A stretch of 64,000 nucleotides of DNA from assembly GCA_020226215.1 (NCBI GenBank), contig CM035236.1, forward strand, positions 58,137,809-58,201,808. Reading direction: 5' to 3'. The first letter of the stretch is position 1, and every line of letters starts with the position of its first letter. The notes below the pieces were generated by a model. It was not told the DNA's origin, did no database searches, and worked only from the letters and a program-made list of their open reading frames with translations. The translations under genes were made by a program, and so were the position numbers. Shown here piece after piece: positions 21,158-34,900 of the stretch. The DNA is from Sindora glabra. Taxonomy: Eukaryota > Streptophyta > Magnoliopsida > Fabales > Fabaceae.

Positions 21158-24100
21158 ACCATAAAATGGATTGTGACATATTATATGGGCTAATTCACAA
21201 TATCATTTTTTTTATAGAAGTTAGAATAATATCCACAATCATATATGTATAAAATATGCATCACATACTTAAATTAATTACGTGGAAAGTTATTTGGTCT
21301 ATGCAATAACTTACATAAGAGTTTCAAAATAATTATACAAATAAAGAAAGTCAAATCATAATTATAAATAAAAAGTTTTAAAAATAGATAATTTAAAACA
21401 AATAAAGATGATAATTATCAATTCAAACTAACTGTCAACTATATATCATAGTTGTCAAGGTCATGATTTTTAAAGGTTAGGAAGAATGGTGGTAACTCAT
21501 TAGGAACTACTATTAGTGGTGTAAATACTACAACTATTATAGGATCTATGGCCATGATAAAACTCAAACTTATTTCAATCAAATGCAGTCTCCTATAGGG
21601 GCCATCATATGCTAGGAAATCTCAGTAGGTGTTATTTAAGGCCAAGGTATTTAAAAAATGTATATTCATAGGTAAAGTAAGTAATAAATTACTCAATGAG
21701 ATAATTATCACACAAGTTTTCTAATCAATTTTAATAAAGAAAACTAGTTATATACAAGACATATAATAAAATCTTTTCTTACTAGAAAATATTTTGCATT
21801 AGTGACACTACATATTATTAATATGATTTAATCACATAGTTCAATCATACGTATAATATAATTATTTGATTAATACTTAAATATAAATAAGGCATAAAAT
21901 GTTCCTTCTTGTTACTTCAAACTAATCTTATCCCACACGTGTTCCAACTTCATCCCACTTATCCTTCCATGTGACTTAGAAGTTATAAGGCACTAGGCCA
22001 AAACTCTCATCATATCCACAAGGTCTTATATCATATGTCATGCCAAATTATCACATCATTACAAAGTCATTCAAACTTTAAAATCATATGGATATGGCAT
22101 AGAGCACTCATCTGCTTATAAGTTACTTACCAACTTAATTTTCACATAAGGCACTTAGTAGCCTATAAGGCATTCTTTGGCCTATATAACACAAAATAGG
22201 GTAAGGTCAAAATATTAACCATTGCCAAAAAAACATCACATAATAGTAATATAATGTAACTGTAACTCATAATCTAGTAAGAACTATTCATGGTTACGTC
22301 ATCACTTTTCTAGTAACTATATCAAATATTAATACTTCTATTTTATATGCTAGATTATTGTATCACTTTTTTAGGAGCTCATTCAATCATTCTCATAAAC
22401 TTCAATTATAGATATTTTCACATAAACATATTAGTACATATTCAAGTCACATATGAATTCATGCCATACTCCATGTACTAATCATATACTAGGCTTACAG
22501 CTTAATTATATAACTTGTGGAACATTGTCCATTTTTTTACAAAATAATTTCAAGCTAATTATTGTGTATTAATGTGTCATGAATCAATCAAAATATTAAT
22601 CTAAAATTGATATAGCATTTGAATTTTACAATAAAAATTGGGGACTTATAAGTTGAATTTTCCAAGTTCCATAACTTCCAATTCAAGCAATTTTAATCTT
22701 ATGTTTTGTGCATCATTTTAACAAGAAAACCATTTTTCCTTACCATTTCAAGCAAAATTAAGTGTTGTCTTGTAGTAATAAAACTACTCAATTACCATTC
22801 ACTAGCACCAAGTTAAGAAAACAAGTGCTAAGCTTTACTAGATTTCAACAAGCTTCTTTAACTTGAAATTTTCAATTAAAATATTAAACTCCATTAATCT
22901 TTTCCAAAAATTTCTAGAATAAATATTTAGGTTTCAAACAGAATTTTTAAAAATCTTCCATGATCAAAACAAGTCACATGCATTACCCTAACCTCCAACT
23001 ATCAAAATCGGTCAAAATTGACATCTTTAATGTTGAAATTCCTTTAGAAATATCAAATTTTAATGAAAATTTGTGAAACTTTCCATAATTATATTTTAAA
23101 CATAAAATATCATTTTTAAATCATTTTTAGTCATAAAATAAGTTGTAAATGTCACCTAAAACAATTACTAATCAAAATAGTATGTGGAAAAACTTTTACT
23201 ACTTGAAACCATTCTTTTAAAAGTGGTTTTTCAGCATTTTTTCATAAGCTTTCAAATATATTTTAAACCTATTCTTGTTACACACTCTTCATATAATTTT
23301 TTATAAATATTTCCTAAATATTTAGAATATAATGTAGGAAGATTTTCTCATAAAAACAAAATTTTTCTACACTGGTAGCATGAAACTCATGAGCTTGTGA
23401 GGCTTGTTTCAAAGTGATTTTTGCTTAAAAGTTTTAATGTAATCATTCTAAAATATCCTTATTAGAGTATACATTTTGCTTCATTTTATTTTGAAAAATA
23501 GAAATTTTCCTTATAAAGACAAGGAAAATGCAAGAGCAATCGCAAAGCAAAATCTAATCATTTTTGTTTCAAAACTTTGATATTCAAGCATGTTATTTAC
23601 TTTTTATTAGTGTAAAATATAATGGAATAACTTTTACGTTATAAAAACATAATTTTGCTTATTTAAAAGCAAGAAACTCAAAAACTTGTTACTATCTTCT
23701 AATAAAAATTTTCTTCTATTTCCATGTAAATTCATGTTTCCAAAGCTTTACTATTTAAAAAAAAAATCATCTTCAAAATTAGTTCTTTCATCTAATTATT
23801 ATTAAAAATTTCAAACTAACTCACCATGATAATTGTGGTTTCAACACACCATCAACCACAAAATAAAAATAATAGATAATCCACCATGAATAATCATGGT
23901 TTTAGTACACCATTAAACTCACACATGAAAAAAAAATGCATCTTATACATAATAACCTTTTTAAAAGAAAACTAAGGAGGAAAAGATAGGACCTCTACTT
24001 ACTCAAAGATACTTGTAGAACTTATTTTTCTTCACCTAATATTCAAAGTAGTATCCAAAATAGTATAGAATTAGTAAAAAATTAGAAGAAAGAATTATAA

Positions 24101-25130
24101 AAATAAAATGAATTTATGAAAATTTATAGGCTTCTACAATCATTAGAAGATTAAGAAATCTATCTCCAATCAACTCTCAAGAACACTTAGGAAATATGAA
24201 TCTCTCTAGGAAATAGCAATAACACTAAAAAACTTAACTTTTTTCTCTACTTCCTTTCTCTACATGGTTTCTCCCTCTCTCTTGCACTCTTGGATGAGCA
24301 AAAATGAACTAATACTTAGGTTAATTATTATGAAGGAGTCAAGTAACTTTTAAGGTCTTGTGTCTCTATGATATCACTGTACTAGCATCATCCAAGTGAC
24401 ATCACCATAAAGGAATATTCCTTATGCTTTCTTTCTCTCCAAGTTCTTGCTTCTAAGCCTTTTAATTATGTAAAAATTCTTCTTCTCCCCACATATGACT
24501 ATCTATCCCTTTAAAATAGGTGAAAAATTGCATTTTTGACAACTTGGGTTAATTTTAAGGTATTTTTGAGTAAAAACACTAAATTACTCCAAAATTCTAT
24601 TAATATTAGATTTTGAATACTTTTAATTTTCTTAAATTTCTCCTAGATAACTTTAATAGATTTTCTATCTACTAAAACTATTAAGTACTTCTCATGGATA
24701 ATCTTGCTAATGGTTAGTATTTGATTAATTCTTTCTATTTTTTATTACAAGTTTTTTACCATGTATTAGATGTTGGGGATCTAGTTCGAACTTCAAATGA
24801 CCAAGAAATTTACTTAGGTGCTAGGAGATTGGTCTAAACTTTAGTTAACTAATGGATCTACTTAGGTGCTAGGGAATTAGTTCAAGCTAGTTAGTCACTA
24901 CCAAAAGATACTACATACCCTAATAGCAGAGTTAGTGATCACTTTAAAAGAGCATAAATTAATGCATACTTGAGAGTTAAGAATAATATTTGCTATATGA
25001 GTTAGTCCCCCTTTTTCAAATAGATAATGACTTACTTTTTCTCATCTTATAAGAAAGAAAATAATGAATTAATAAAAATATGTATGTTTAAATTAATTTT
25101 TTATAGCAAATCGTGTAGTGTGGATGGGTA
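21158..25130. repeat. Degenerate LTR-retrotransposon-derived intergenic sequence
   Basis: No gene is visible. Phrases such as TCCTATAGGGGCCATCATATGC (around 21590) and the recurring ACTTAGGTGCTAGG near 24810-24880 are typical of old gypsy LTRs read in reverse. At 23820-23925 two diverged copies of a 60-70-bp unit (CACCATGATAATTGTGG / CACCATGAATAATCATGG) lie in tandem. I could not place LTR ends or domains. Confidence 0.4.
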
Positions 25131-25499
25131 GAAGATAATCTTTGAAGAAGTTTCTTATTCCCCCTTAAAGCTCAAGCACTTTTTTGGTATGTCCAGAATT
25201 TAAGATTTTAAATTTTTTTTAAATTTCAGATTGTGAGAAGTAGTAAGACCCTTAATCAGTATGACATAGAAAAATTAATTTCACAATTGCAATTTTTACC
25301 TTCAACCTTTTTACACAAACTTAATGATTCCTTTTCCTAATCGTTCTAACATCAATTCCCTAACAATATATCGTTTAGAGATCATAACAAAGGCTTCAAA
25401 AGTAGCAATATGTCACAGCTTATAACAAAATAAATAAAAGGAATTATAAATTAATCATATTGCAACTCATATCTTGACATGATCTTAAAAATAGTAGGA

Positions 25500-26411
25500 A
25501 AAATCACTCACCTTAATCTTTTTCCTTTTTAAACTCCCAACAAATTCTTTGAACCAGTAAGAAGAAGCTTTATGAAAATGAATCAAAATTTTAGAAATTT
25601 AGGAAGAAGAAACTTAAGAAATTTTGAAGAAATTGAAAGAAATTTTATGGTACCTATGTGAAGCTACTAGTTGAAGAAGAGTTGAAGGCTTGGACTTCCC
25701 ACTAATTTCCCTTTCCCTTTGTACATTTTGGCTAGTTAAGGAGTAGTATTTTTCTACTCCAAATGGCTAGCCCATTTATTTATACAAAATTCAAGAGAAT
25801 TTCACAAAATTTTACAATTTTCTTACTAATTTTTATTGAATTGTGAGAAAAAAATCTTGGAATACTTGAAGGAGCTAGCTTCCATATTTAAAAGGCTAAA
25901 GATTCAGAAAATAATTATTTCTATATCCAATAAAATTAATCTACATAAATTGGGTAATTAAGATTTATTACAAAATAATCCTAAATTTTATCTTTTTCTC
26001 ACTTAGGTCTTTAACTTCCCTTGAAAGCTTGGGCCAACCATGGGCTCATGTTTTTAGGCCTCAAAAGTTAGATTTGGGCCTTCAAAAATTAGGCCAAATC
26101 ATTCCGATACAAATAAAAATTAACCCACTTAAAAAGATAAAAAAATTTATTACAATTTAGCCCCAAATCTTTCACTTTCTTGCGTTTTCATCCCTAAACC
26201 TTCAAATTTTTTTGGAACTTCAATTTTAATCTTCCACAATTATTTTTAAGCTCCAAAAATTAATTTAGTCCAGCCATAAAATTTTAAAATTAATTTACTA
26301 TATTTTCAGCTCATTTTCTCACTCTTTTACCAAAATTTTCAAAATTAAACAAATTCCCAAGTTAATTTTCCTAAATCTATTTTATTTATTTTTTTCATGT
26401 CACAATATTTA
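25500..26411 (-). repeat. Tekay-type LTR fragment, inverted relative to the big element
   Basis: Read on the minus strand the block runs collinear with the 9424-21157 LTRs: CGCAAGAAAGTGAAAGATTT then TTTTTAAGTGGGTTAATTTT match the same order near 18860-18930 and 9880-9930. The minus-strand start is near 26410 (TTGTGACATG). It lacks an internal domain, so it is a solo or truncated LTR of a related family. Similarity is partial and the boundaries are estimates. Confidence 0.6.
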
Positions 26412-28780
26412 TCCTTTATATATAATAAACTCTCCATGCAAGATGACCCTCCCTGATTTCTCTTTATACCTTTACTTTTACTTTCTCCTATTTATGCTAA
26501 TTTAAGCATGAAAATATTTTTTTCTCTATCTTATAAGTCTGTCAATACCTAATTTATCATGGTTTTGTCAATTTTTATTTACCCCGGTGTAATATACAGT
26601 ATTCTGTTGTAGCTTCTAATTACTGTTAAGTTTATGGGACCACAGAATCTAAACGCTTCATTGAGATGTACGAACTCTATAAAATGCAATAATCTTATCT
26701 AAACTCTGAAATGAAAAAAACAATACATTCTTCAAGTGCCTAGCGGGAACTCACATGCATATTGCGTCCCAACCAATGTGATTGGTTCTTCAAAATGATT
26801 CCCTAATCCAGGTATATATGCCTCTTGGGGAATTTTTATCCCCTGATAAATCTTCATGTGCCCATTAATGATAGAAATTAAGAAATTTTATCTTTTTAAC
26901 ATTAAAAGATTTTTTTCTCTATCCACAAATATTTAAATACGCTCTAATTATTGTATGAAGTTAATAATATATTATCAGATGAATTAATATACAATTTGAG
27001 TGACTGGATTGTCTCTTTTTAATTTTATCTACTATTTCTGAAAAGATATAATCACGTGTTAAATATTGGGTGCTATAGAATTTAAAAATTTTAAGTCATT
27101 ATATATTAAGCTAATGGCGAGGAGCAGATCTACTGCTTATCTAGTGGGGGCAATTACCCCACAAATAAACAATAATTAAATACATATGTATATTAATTAT
27201 ACATATTATCCCCATATTTCATATAAAATGCAATCAAAGGAGAAATTTTTTTAAATAAAAGTTAAAATGCTTAAAATCTTATTTATTACATATACTGACA
27301 AACATAAAAAAAGTTAAAAATAAAAATAATACTTTATTTTCATTTACATGTTTTTTTATAATATATATATATATATTATCTTCGTTATATAAAATTTCTA
27401 AAGGATTTTGGGTGGTAGTCATAAGTTCAAAATTTCACACTAGTAATATATAAAAAGAGTAAATTTAAAAATTTTATTCACCAACCAAACAATATTAACA
27501 TAACAAAAATAAAATCATATGATCCAAATTCATTAAATCCATAGATAAATTAAATTTTATCCAAATTTAGTTTGGGCATGTTCGTATTCTTCATCCCATG
27601 GTTTAGAGACTAGCAATCTACTCGCTTAAGATTTCTCGTTTTGCCACATTATCCATCGGTGACAATTTTTTCCCTTTTCTTTTTTAATAAAGATAGCGAA
27701 CGACTGGTGTCTCTACTCTTCCTCCTTTTCCATGATATTATATTATTATTCTATACAAATTGTTACTTTACACATTTCACTAAAATACACACGCATTAAG
27801 TTTTATTTATTATTTCATGTAAATTAACTTTAAATTAAAATCTTATTTTGATCATTGTAAAATTAAATTTGTACTAATTGATTTTGTAAGATTAAGTCTA
27901 CATTAAATTTTAATTCCTCTATACATAAGATGAATTTATTAAATTATTATAGGAGGGACTAAAATTTAATATAAAATTAATCATAAAAGGACTAAATCAA
28001 TAAAAAATTTTAATAAGAGATTAAATTGATATAAATTTAATTTTATAGGAATTGAAATAGAATTTTAATTTTAACTTTATACTATCATTCATTTATATAA
28101 TACTATGTTAACAAAAAAATTTTAAATTTCTTAATTATTGTTTAAAAATTTTAATTATTATTTTTAATAATATATTTTCTTGTAACATAAAATAATTTTC
28201 AGTGAATGAAATTTAAACTCAAAATATATAACATAAATGTCTAAAACAGATGTGAATTAGACGCTTCTTGAAGTGCATTTTGGTGAGCAATTCAAAATAT
28301 TCAGAAAATAATGATGTAGCGGGGACAAGAAAAAGAAGGAAATGCATTTACATGTCACACATGCTACTTCTATTAAAAACTAGAAGAGCAATATTAAGTT
28401 AGAATGAACAAAATGTAAAAAAAATGAACAAAATGTAAATATAATAAATTAAATTTTGATAAATTGTTTTAAGGGTCCCTTTATCTAATGTCTTCGGTAT
28501 GTTGACTGTAAAACATTATATTTTTAAAAAAATTGTGGACTTTTATTTTATTTATTATCTGTCTTTTATAAATTTTAGAAAATAAATTAAATAAAAATAT
28601 ATAAATTTTAAAAAATTATGCCTTCTTTTGAAAGGGCCTCTGAACATTACATAAAATGATGCAAATTACAGATTCACTATAACACTACTTGAATTTTCTG
28701 TAATAATTTTTTCATTTCCCATTAAAAATTGTTATTAAACTCCATTATTGTCATCATCCTAACCCGAGTACTGTTACCCG
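26412..28780. other. Upstream intergenic region of the endoglucanase gene
   Basis: AT-rich with no coding region. A short (TA)n run occurs at about 27360-27376. A fragment around 27120-27170 (AGTGGGGGCAATTACCCCA) has a palindromic look often found at transposon edges but lacks a partner. Near 28405-28440 the phrase GAACAAAATGTAAA is duplicated. Confidence 0.45.
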
Positions 28781-28789
28781 AAACCATAC

Positions 28790-28997
28790 CCGGTCAAAAC
28801 CCAGTTATTCGGTCAAGCCAGCAGTGCATCGGGACGTGGAAATCATCCATTCACGCATCACCACGTGGAGCATCATTATTGGACATCACTCTGGAATCCA
28901 AGGATCCTTTTTCGATTATATAACAACGCCGAACCGTTTTCTTCTCGTTCATTCACTCTTTGCAGTTGTTTCTTCAGCAGGAGGAGCAAAACCAAAA
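28790..28997 (+). promoter_or_regulatory. Promoter and 5' UTR of the GH9 endoglucanase gene
   Basis: A TATA box TATATAA lies at 28917-28923, about 75 bp before the ATG, leaving a short leader that ends AAAAATGGC, a good plant start context. A perfect G-box core CACGTG is at 28862-28867 within CCACGTGG. A reverse CCAAT element (ATTGG) is near 28877. Two GGTCAA elements (W-box core TTGAC in reverse) are near 28793 and 28811. The motif roles are inferred from sequence only. Confidence 0.6.
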
Positions 28998-31900
28998 ATG
29001 GCGCGAAATGCTACTTCCTCCCTTTCAGCACTTCGCATCCTCACCATTCTCCTTTTGCTCCTCCCTCTCCAACCAATCGCCTCCACGCACAACTACCAGG
29101 ACGCGCTCCGCAAATGCATCCTCTTCTTCGAAGGCCAACGCTCCGGCAAGCTCCCCCCCGATCAACGCCTCCGATGGCGCCGAGATTCCGCATTGCACGA
29201 CGGTGCCACTGCCGGAGTAAGTAAACTTTTAACTCCACTCACCTGCACTTCCTTTTTTCCCCTCCTTTTTTCCTTCTCTTCCTAACGACGTCGTTTCTTT
29301 GCCTGCATTTTGCTTCAGTTGGACCTAACCGGTGGTTACTATGACGCCGGCGATAACATCAAGTTCGGCTTCCCGATGGCGTTCACGACGACAATGCTTT
29401 CATGGAGTATCATCGATTTCGGACGGAACATGGGTCCGGAGCTGAACAATGCCGTTAAAGCCGTTAAATGGGCAACGGACTATCTGTTAAAAGCGACGGC
29501 GAGACCCGGCGTCGTTTTTGTGCAGGTTGGTGACCCGTACTCTGATCACAACTGCTGGGAAAGACCAGAGGATATGGATACGCTGCGCACGGTGTACAAG
29601 ATTGATGGGTCCTATCCTGGATCTGACGTGGCAGGAGAAACGGCTGCTGCTCTTGCCGCTGCTTCCATCGTCTTCAGATCACGCGACCCTGCTTACTCTA
29701 GATTGCTTCTCAATCGAGCCGTTGGGGTAAGTCACTGTCGTACCGTATCATTTCCCCTCTGTTTACTCTTCTTTTTATCTTTGGGTAAAGTGGAGTTGTG
29801 AACAGTGGTTAAACCAAAGTTGACAACAACGTGGGCATTGTGAAGATTTTCTCCATTCCCACAACACAGAAAAGTGGCTTTCGCGGGTGAATGAAACCCC
29901 TTTTATATTTGCACCGAAAAATATAAAAAAGAAATAACTTTATTGGGAATTTAATTAGTTTTCTTATCTATTAGTTTTTGTTTTTTTAGCTATTTAACTT
30001 TGGTTGTAGTACCAAAAAAATTTTATTGGAAAATTTCTGATATATACTATGTGTTGATAGAAATTATTACTTCACTATACAAAAGACGTATACAAAATTG
30101 AAAGGAGGGAACGCATAAATTTTAAGGTGACTATATATTTTTGAATCTATTTTTTATTAAGATGAAAATTTTTGTTTACTCATCAAATATATTAGAATCT
30201 TTCTTCTTATTTGTAATAATAAAAACGTAAATATATTGGTAATTTGGTAATGTGAAATTTTATTTGGCTAAATATTATACTTTCTGTTTCTTTTTATTTG
30301 TTGTTAGAAACCAATAATAAAGTATTAATTACTAGATAATGTTTTTAAGAAAATTAAGTGTTTTTATCGTTGAATTATATTTAATATATTAAAATTTTTA
30401 TTTTTATTTTTAATTTATTTATTTTAAAATTTAAAAAGATAATTTAATGATAAAATAATTAGTTTTTTAAGAAGTGAAGTTTCTTATAAAATTATTTATT
30501 ATTATTTTTTAATTCTATCCTCTTATATTTTACAGTGAGATAGAAAATGTGGAAAGATAACAAGAAAGAAAGTAATAATAAAGAGTTTACCCCAAAATAA
30601 AAAAAAAATCAATAATGAAGAAGAGTAAAGGATAATTTTAAAAAATAATTATAATAGTAGCTATTTAATAATTTTTTTTGGTTCTGGTGCAATAACCTTA
30701 AATAATAAATAAAAAAAGGGAACAGAGGATTAAAATTAATCACTAATCTTTTTTATTTATGGATTTTGCTTCTAATATCATTTGTTGAAAGAATGATGCT
30801 TTAGAAATTATGGATTCTTGTATATTTATGAGTAGTTCATTAATGTTAGCATTTATTTACAGTTCACTCTTATGAGTAAATAAGAATAATAAATTGGTGT
30901 ATTTATTAGTAGTTATTTTTTCTGTTAAAATATCGCGAGAAAATGACCGTTGGTGCCACATGGTCGTTGAACAGGTGTTTGAGCTTGCTGACAGACACAG
31001 GGGCGCGTACAGTGATAGCCTGCGCCGCGCTGTATGTCCATTTTACTGCGACGTCAATGGTTACCAGGTAAGATTCAAACTAGGAAAATGCAGATAAATA
31101 TCAACCATCCGATTCGATTACCATAGGATTTGTTTGACTCGGGTTTGTGTTGTGATAGGACGAGTTGCTCTGGGCAGCGGCGTGGTTGCACAAAGCCTCA
31201 CGTAGGCGCGAATACAGAGAATATATAGTTCGAAACGAAGTGGTGCTGCACGCAGGAGACACTATTAATGAGTTTGGTTGGGATAATAAGCATGCTGGCA
31301 TTAATGTCCTCATTTCCAAGGTACGCTTTAATTTACGTTACAGTCTTAGTACTTTTACTACAAATAGTAAATAAATTAAGGAAAGATGTTTTGATATATT
31401 ATTCCTATGATATAATATAATTCTCATTTTATTTTTATTATTTAACATATTTTTAAAATATTTATTTTTTATTTTATTATTTTAATAAAATATTAATTTT
31501 TTAAATATTATCATTTTATTTTATTAATAAATATTTTATCATTCTTTTTGGAATGTTTCAACATATTTATTTCATTATAATTTTTCTTCATTTTTAAATA
31601 TCTTATAATTTGTATATAATAAAATACTAATTAAATTATAATTTTAAAAATTCTATTAAAAATAAATAAATTAAATTTTTTAATATTTGTAAAATAAATT
31701 AATTGCAATAAATAAAAAGGAATAAAAAATAATATATTAGTACGATTGCATATTTATACCACAATGATATATTAGTAATTAAGAAATGGATTTAATAGTA
31801 TTTCAGCAATGTACCTTATATTTTTCCTAAATTATAGGGTTATAAATTAAGGAGTAACTATGCTCTTGTGTAAATTTTTCTAGTGGGCTAAATTTATTTC

Positions 31901-34900
31901 GTAAAATTAATAATTATGATTTAATTAATTTTAATTGAAATTTATTATTATTTTAAAATTAAAATTAGTTAAATTATAGATATTAATTTAATAATATATT
32001 TATTTACATCATTTAAAAATGGTGCATTACAATTTTTTTTAATAAATTATGGGGTTGTATCTTTACTTTTTTTAAATAGCATATTATTGTAATTTTTAAT
32101 TGAAACTTATAATGTTTTGTATAAAATATTGTAACATTTTAGTAAATATTTCAATTTTTTTATAGAATTTAGAAGTTTTCATAGATTTTTAATTGCAATT
32201 TTTATATATTAAAATCTATACACACTTATACCTTTTGATGATAAAACAATAAAAAAATCACTTTTTTTTCATGTAAGCATAGAAAAAAAGCTAAATATAA
32301 TTTTTGGTTGGTGATAGTCTTTGTTATTTTTTCTTTTTGTTTAAATTAAAATTATGTGTTAAGTGCTTTTTTATCACAAAATTAATTGATAAATTATTTT
32401 TTAATACATTAACTAAATTAATTATATTTATTCTTAAGTTAGTATAGTAGTATTGTACATATACTAAAAATGAATCATAAATGGTTTGTCTAGTACGTGT
32501 TGTTTTTATTCTTCTTGTCTCGTGTTATCCATTTACATTATTGGTTATCCACATACCCACGGAATGATACAGGGAAAAGTTCTGCATATCACATGGAGTA
32601 GAATGTGACTCACTTCAGATTCCTTTAGTTGGCACTCATATTCCTATTGGTCCCTACTTCTCATATGGACTAACAACAATGATATACATCATTGATAAGT
32701 AAGACAAAAGAATTTTGAAAATATTGTTATATAAAAATTCCGAAGTTCAGTTCTTAATTGCTGGGTCATATGGGAGAATCTTTGTTATAGTATAGTACGC
32801 AGCGGTGTAGGGAGACCCGGAGTCTTTTTTTTTTGTTTTTTGTTGCTATTATTGAAATTTAAAAATTATGTATAATTTTTAAATTCTTTGAATAACAATT
32901 TAAAATTACTATACAAAAAAAAACACCAAAAAAAATTTGGAATCAAAGTTTCTGCTTACATCCCTTTAGTTTTGTTTCGCAAAGAATATTTCTCAAAAGA
33001 CACTTTCTTTTATTTGAAATAGATCCATGTCAACCAAATATCCAACTCACTTTTTGTAAAAGAATATAACTCTAACCCTGCTTGTGAGAAAGGAAAATAA
33101 AAAGATCTTTTAAAAAATTTAATTAAAATAAGAAATCAAAAATAAAATTTTAAGATATTAATATGTAAAGGTAATAATAACTACACATTATGTTATTTAT
33201 TTTCGTTTCTTTTAAATTCAATTTTTTCTCTTTCTCTTTTTCTATTTTTCATTTCACCAGGCACAACCTAAATCCTAATTTCTAAAATTTTGTGACTTAC
33301 TTTACATAACCATAAGAGAAAGCGTCTTCATCATTTTCTGTTAGCGAAGAAGGATGGATGCGAAAGTTATTTCAGAATGGATATTTTTTAATAAAAATTT
33401 ATAATTATTCTAATTATGTGTGAGAAAGTGAAGGTAGGGATGGCAGGAAAAGAATATGAATTATGATGATGGGATGCACATGATTTAGATTAGATTTGGA
33501 TTTCATGTGAGCACCAGTTTATCCCTATGAATCCAATCTGGACATTCCCTGATAATCCGGAGATGGAAATATTTATATCGTACGGACAAAACTGCTAGTG
33601 AAATATTAACACAAACTAATTTGAGTGGTTGAAATACGATATTTTTAAATAAAATTTTAACTTCAAAGTTTATATTTAAAGAAAACAAAAGTTTACAAAT
33701 TTTTTTTTTCATATTAGAATGCTATTTGAATTCTAAATTAATCAAAATCTAATATAATTTCGAAATATCAGGTCCAAAAAAGGAAAAAAAAAAAAGAACT
33801 GCCACTAGATCAATCCTTTAATTAATATGGCAGTGGCCTCAATGGGGGCAAATTTATCATTAGAAATCAGCATTTAGGCTTCAAATGTGTCCTCAAGATT
33901 GTCAACATTTGGAACAAAAAGTCTTTGTGACTACTATTCTCTTCCTCCTTTCATGTGAGGCAAAAAGTGGGTCCCTTGGCACTGAGATTGCTGCTCAAAG
34001 CATGTGACAGAAAGGAATGCCTCATGGATGCTCTTCCTATTCTTTCTTCCATCATTTTCCTCAAAGCCATTGTCACTTCTTGTCTAATCTCGTCATTTGT
34101 TACCACCTCTCACATTCCTCGCATTGTTTCTCTCAACCTTGAAATCATTTTGATGATTAGAGATCTGAACAGATACAAATATAATATTTATAAAGTGGGA
34201 AATATTTCGTAAAGTAAAAAAATTCTCATTCTAAAATGTGAAATAAAAACACAAAATTGTAAAATTTACTCACGTGAATTTTGCTTGTATCGATTCATGT
34301 CTCATGTCATGCTCTTATATGCGTTTACAGTAATAGAATAATTGAATATTGAATCAATAGACATATAACACAAACTTGTCTTAATTGATATGTTTTCACT
34401 TATTTACCCTTTAAGGATTGATTTAATTTACATAACACATAAAAACTGAGTCTAACTTAAAAAATTGATCCAACCTCATACTTACTAATAAAAACTGATT
34501 TATTTTTATACAAAGAAAAGGAAAAACATAAAAAATGTTATATTAGTTCATGAATACAAGTTCATTGGTTCTTGCAATGGAATCAGTTGGCTCGAAGTTA
34601 CAGGATTATTGGATGATTTTCTTTGTTTTTTTATATAGGAGGTGTTGATGGGAAGAGCAAATTATTTTGAGTCTTTCAAGAGAAATGCAGATGGATTTAT
34701 CTGCTCTATATTGCCTGGAATTTCTCATCCTCAAGTTCAATATTCTCCCGGTAAGTTTTTTTTTTCATTTTTTTCATTTTCTTCCCTTAATTATACGTTG
34801 TCAAAAGTGAAGCCTCATGCAATAGTGTGTTTCAAAACAATCATTTGGGCTAACCAAAGCCATTGATTAGGCTTTGCTTTTTCTCATAAGAAAATACCTA

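Noticed and set aside
33955..34212. 85-codon frame in intron 4 of the endoglucanase
   Set aside because: The donor and acceptor of intron 4 fit the neighbouring exons perfectly, and GH9 continuity leaves no room for an extra exon. No domain is visible.
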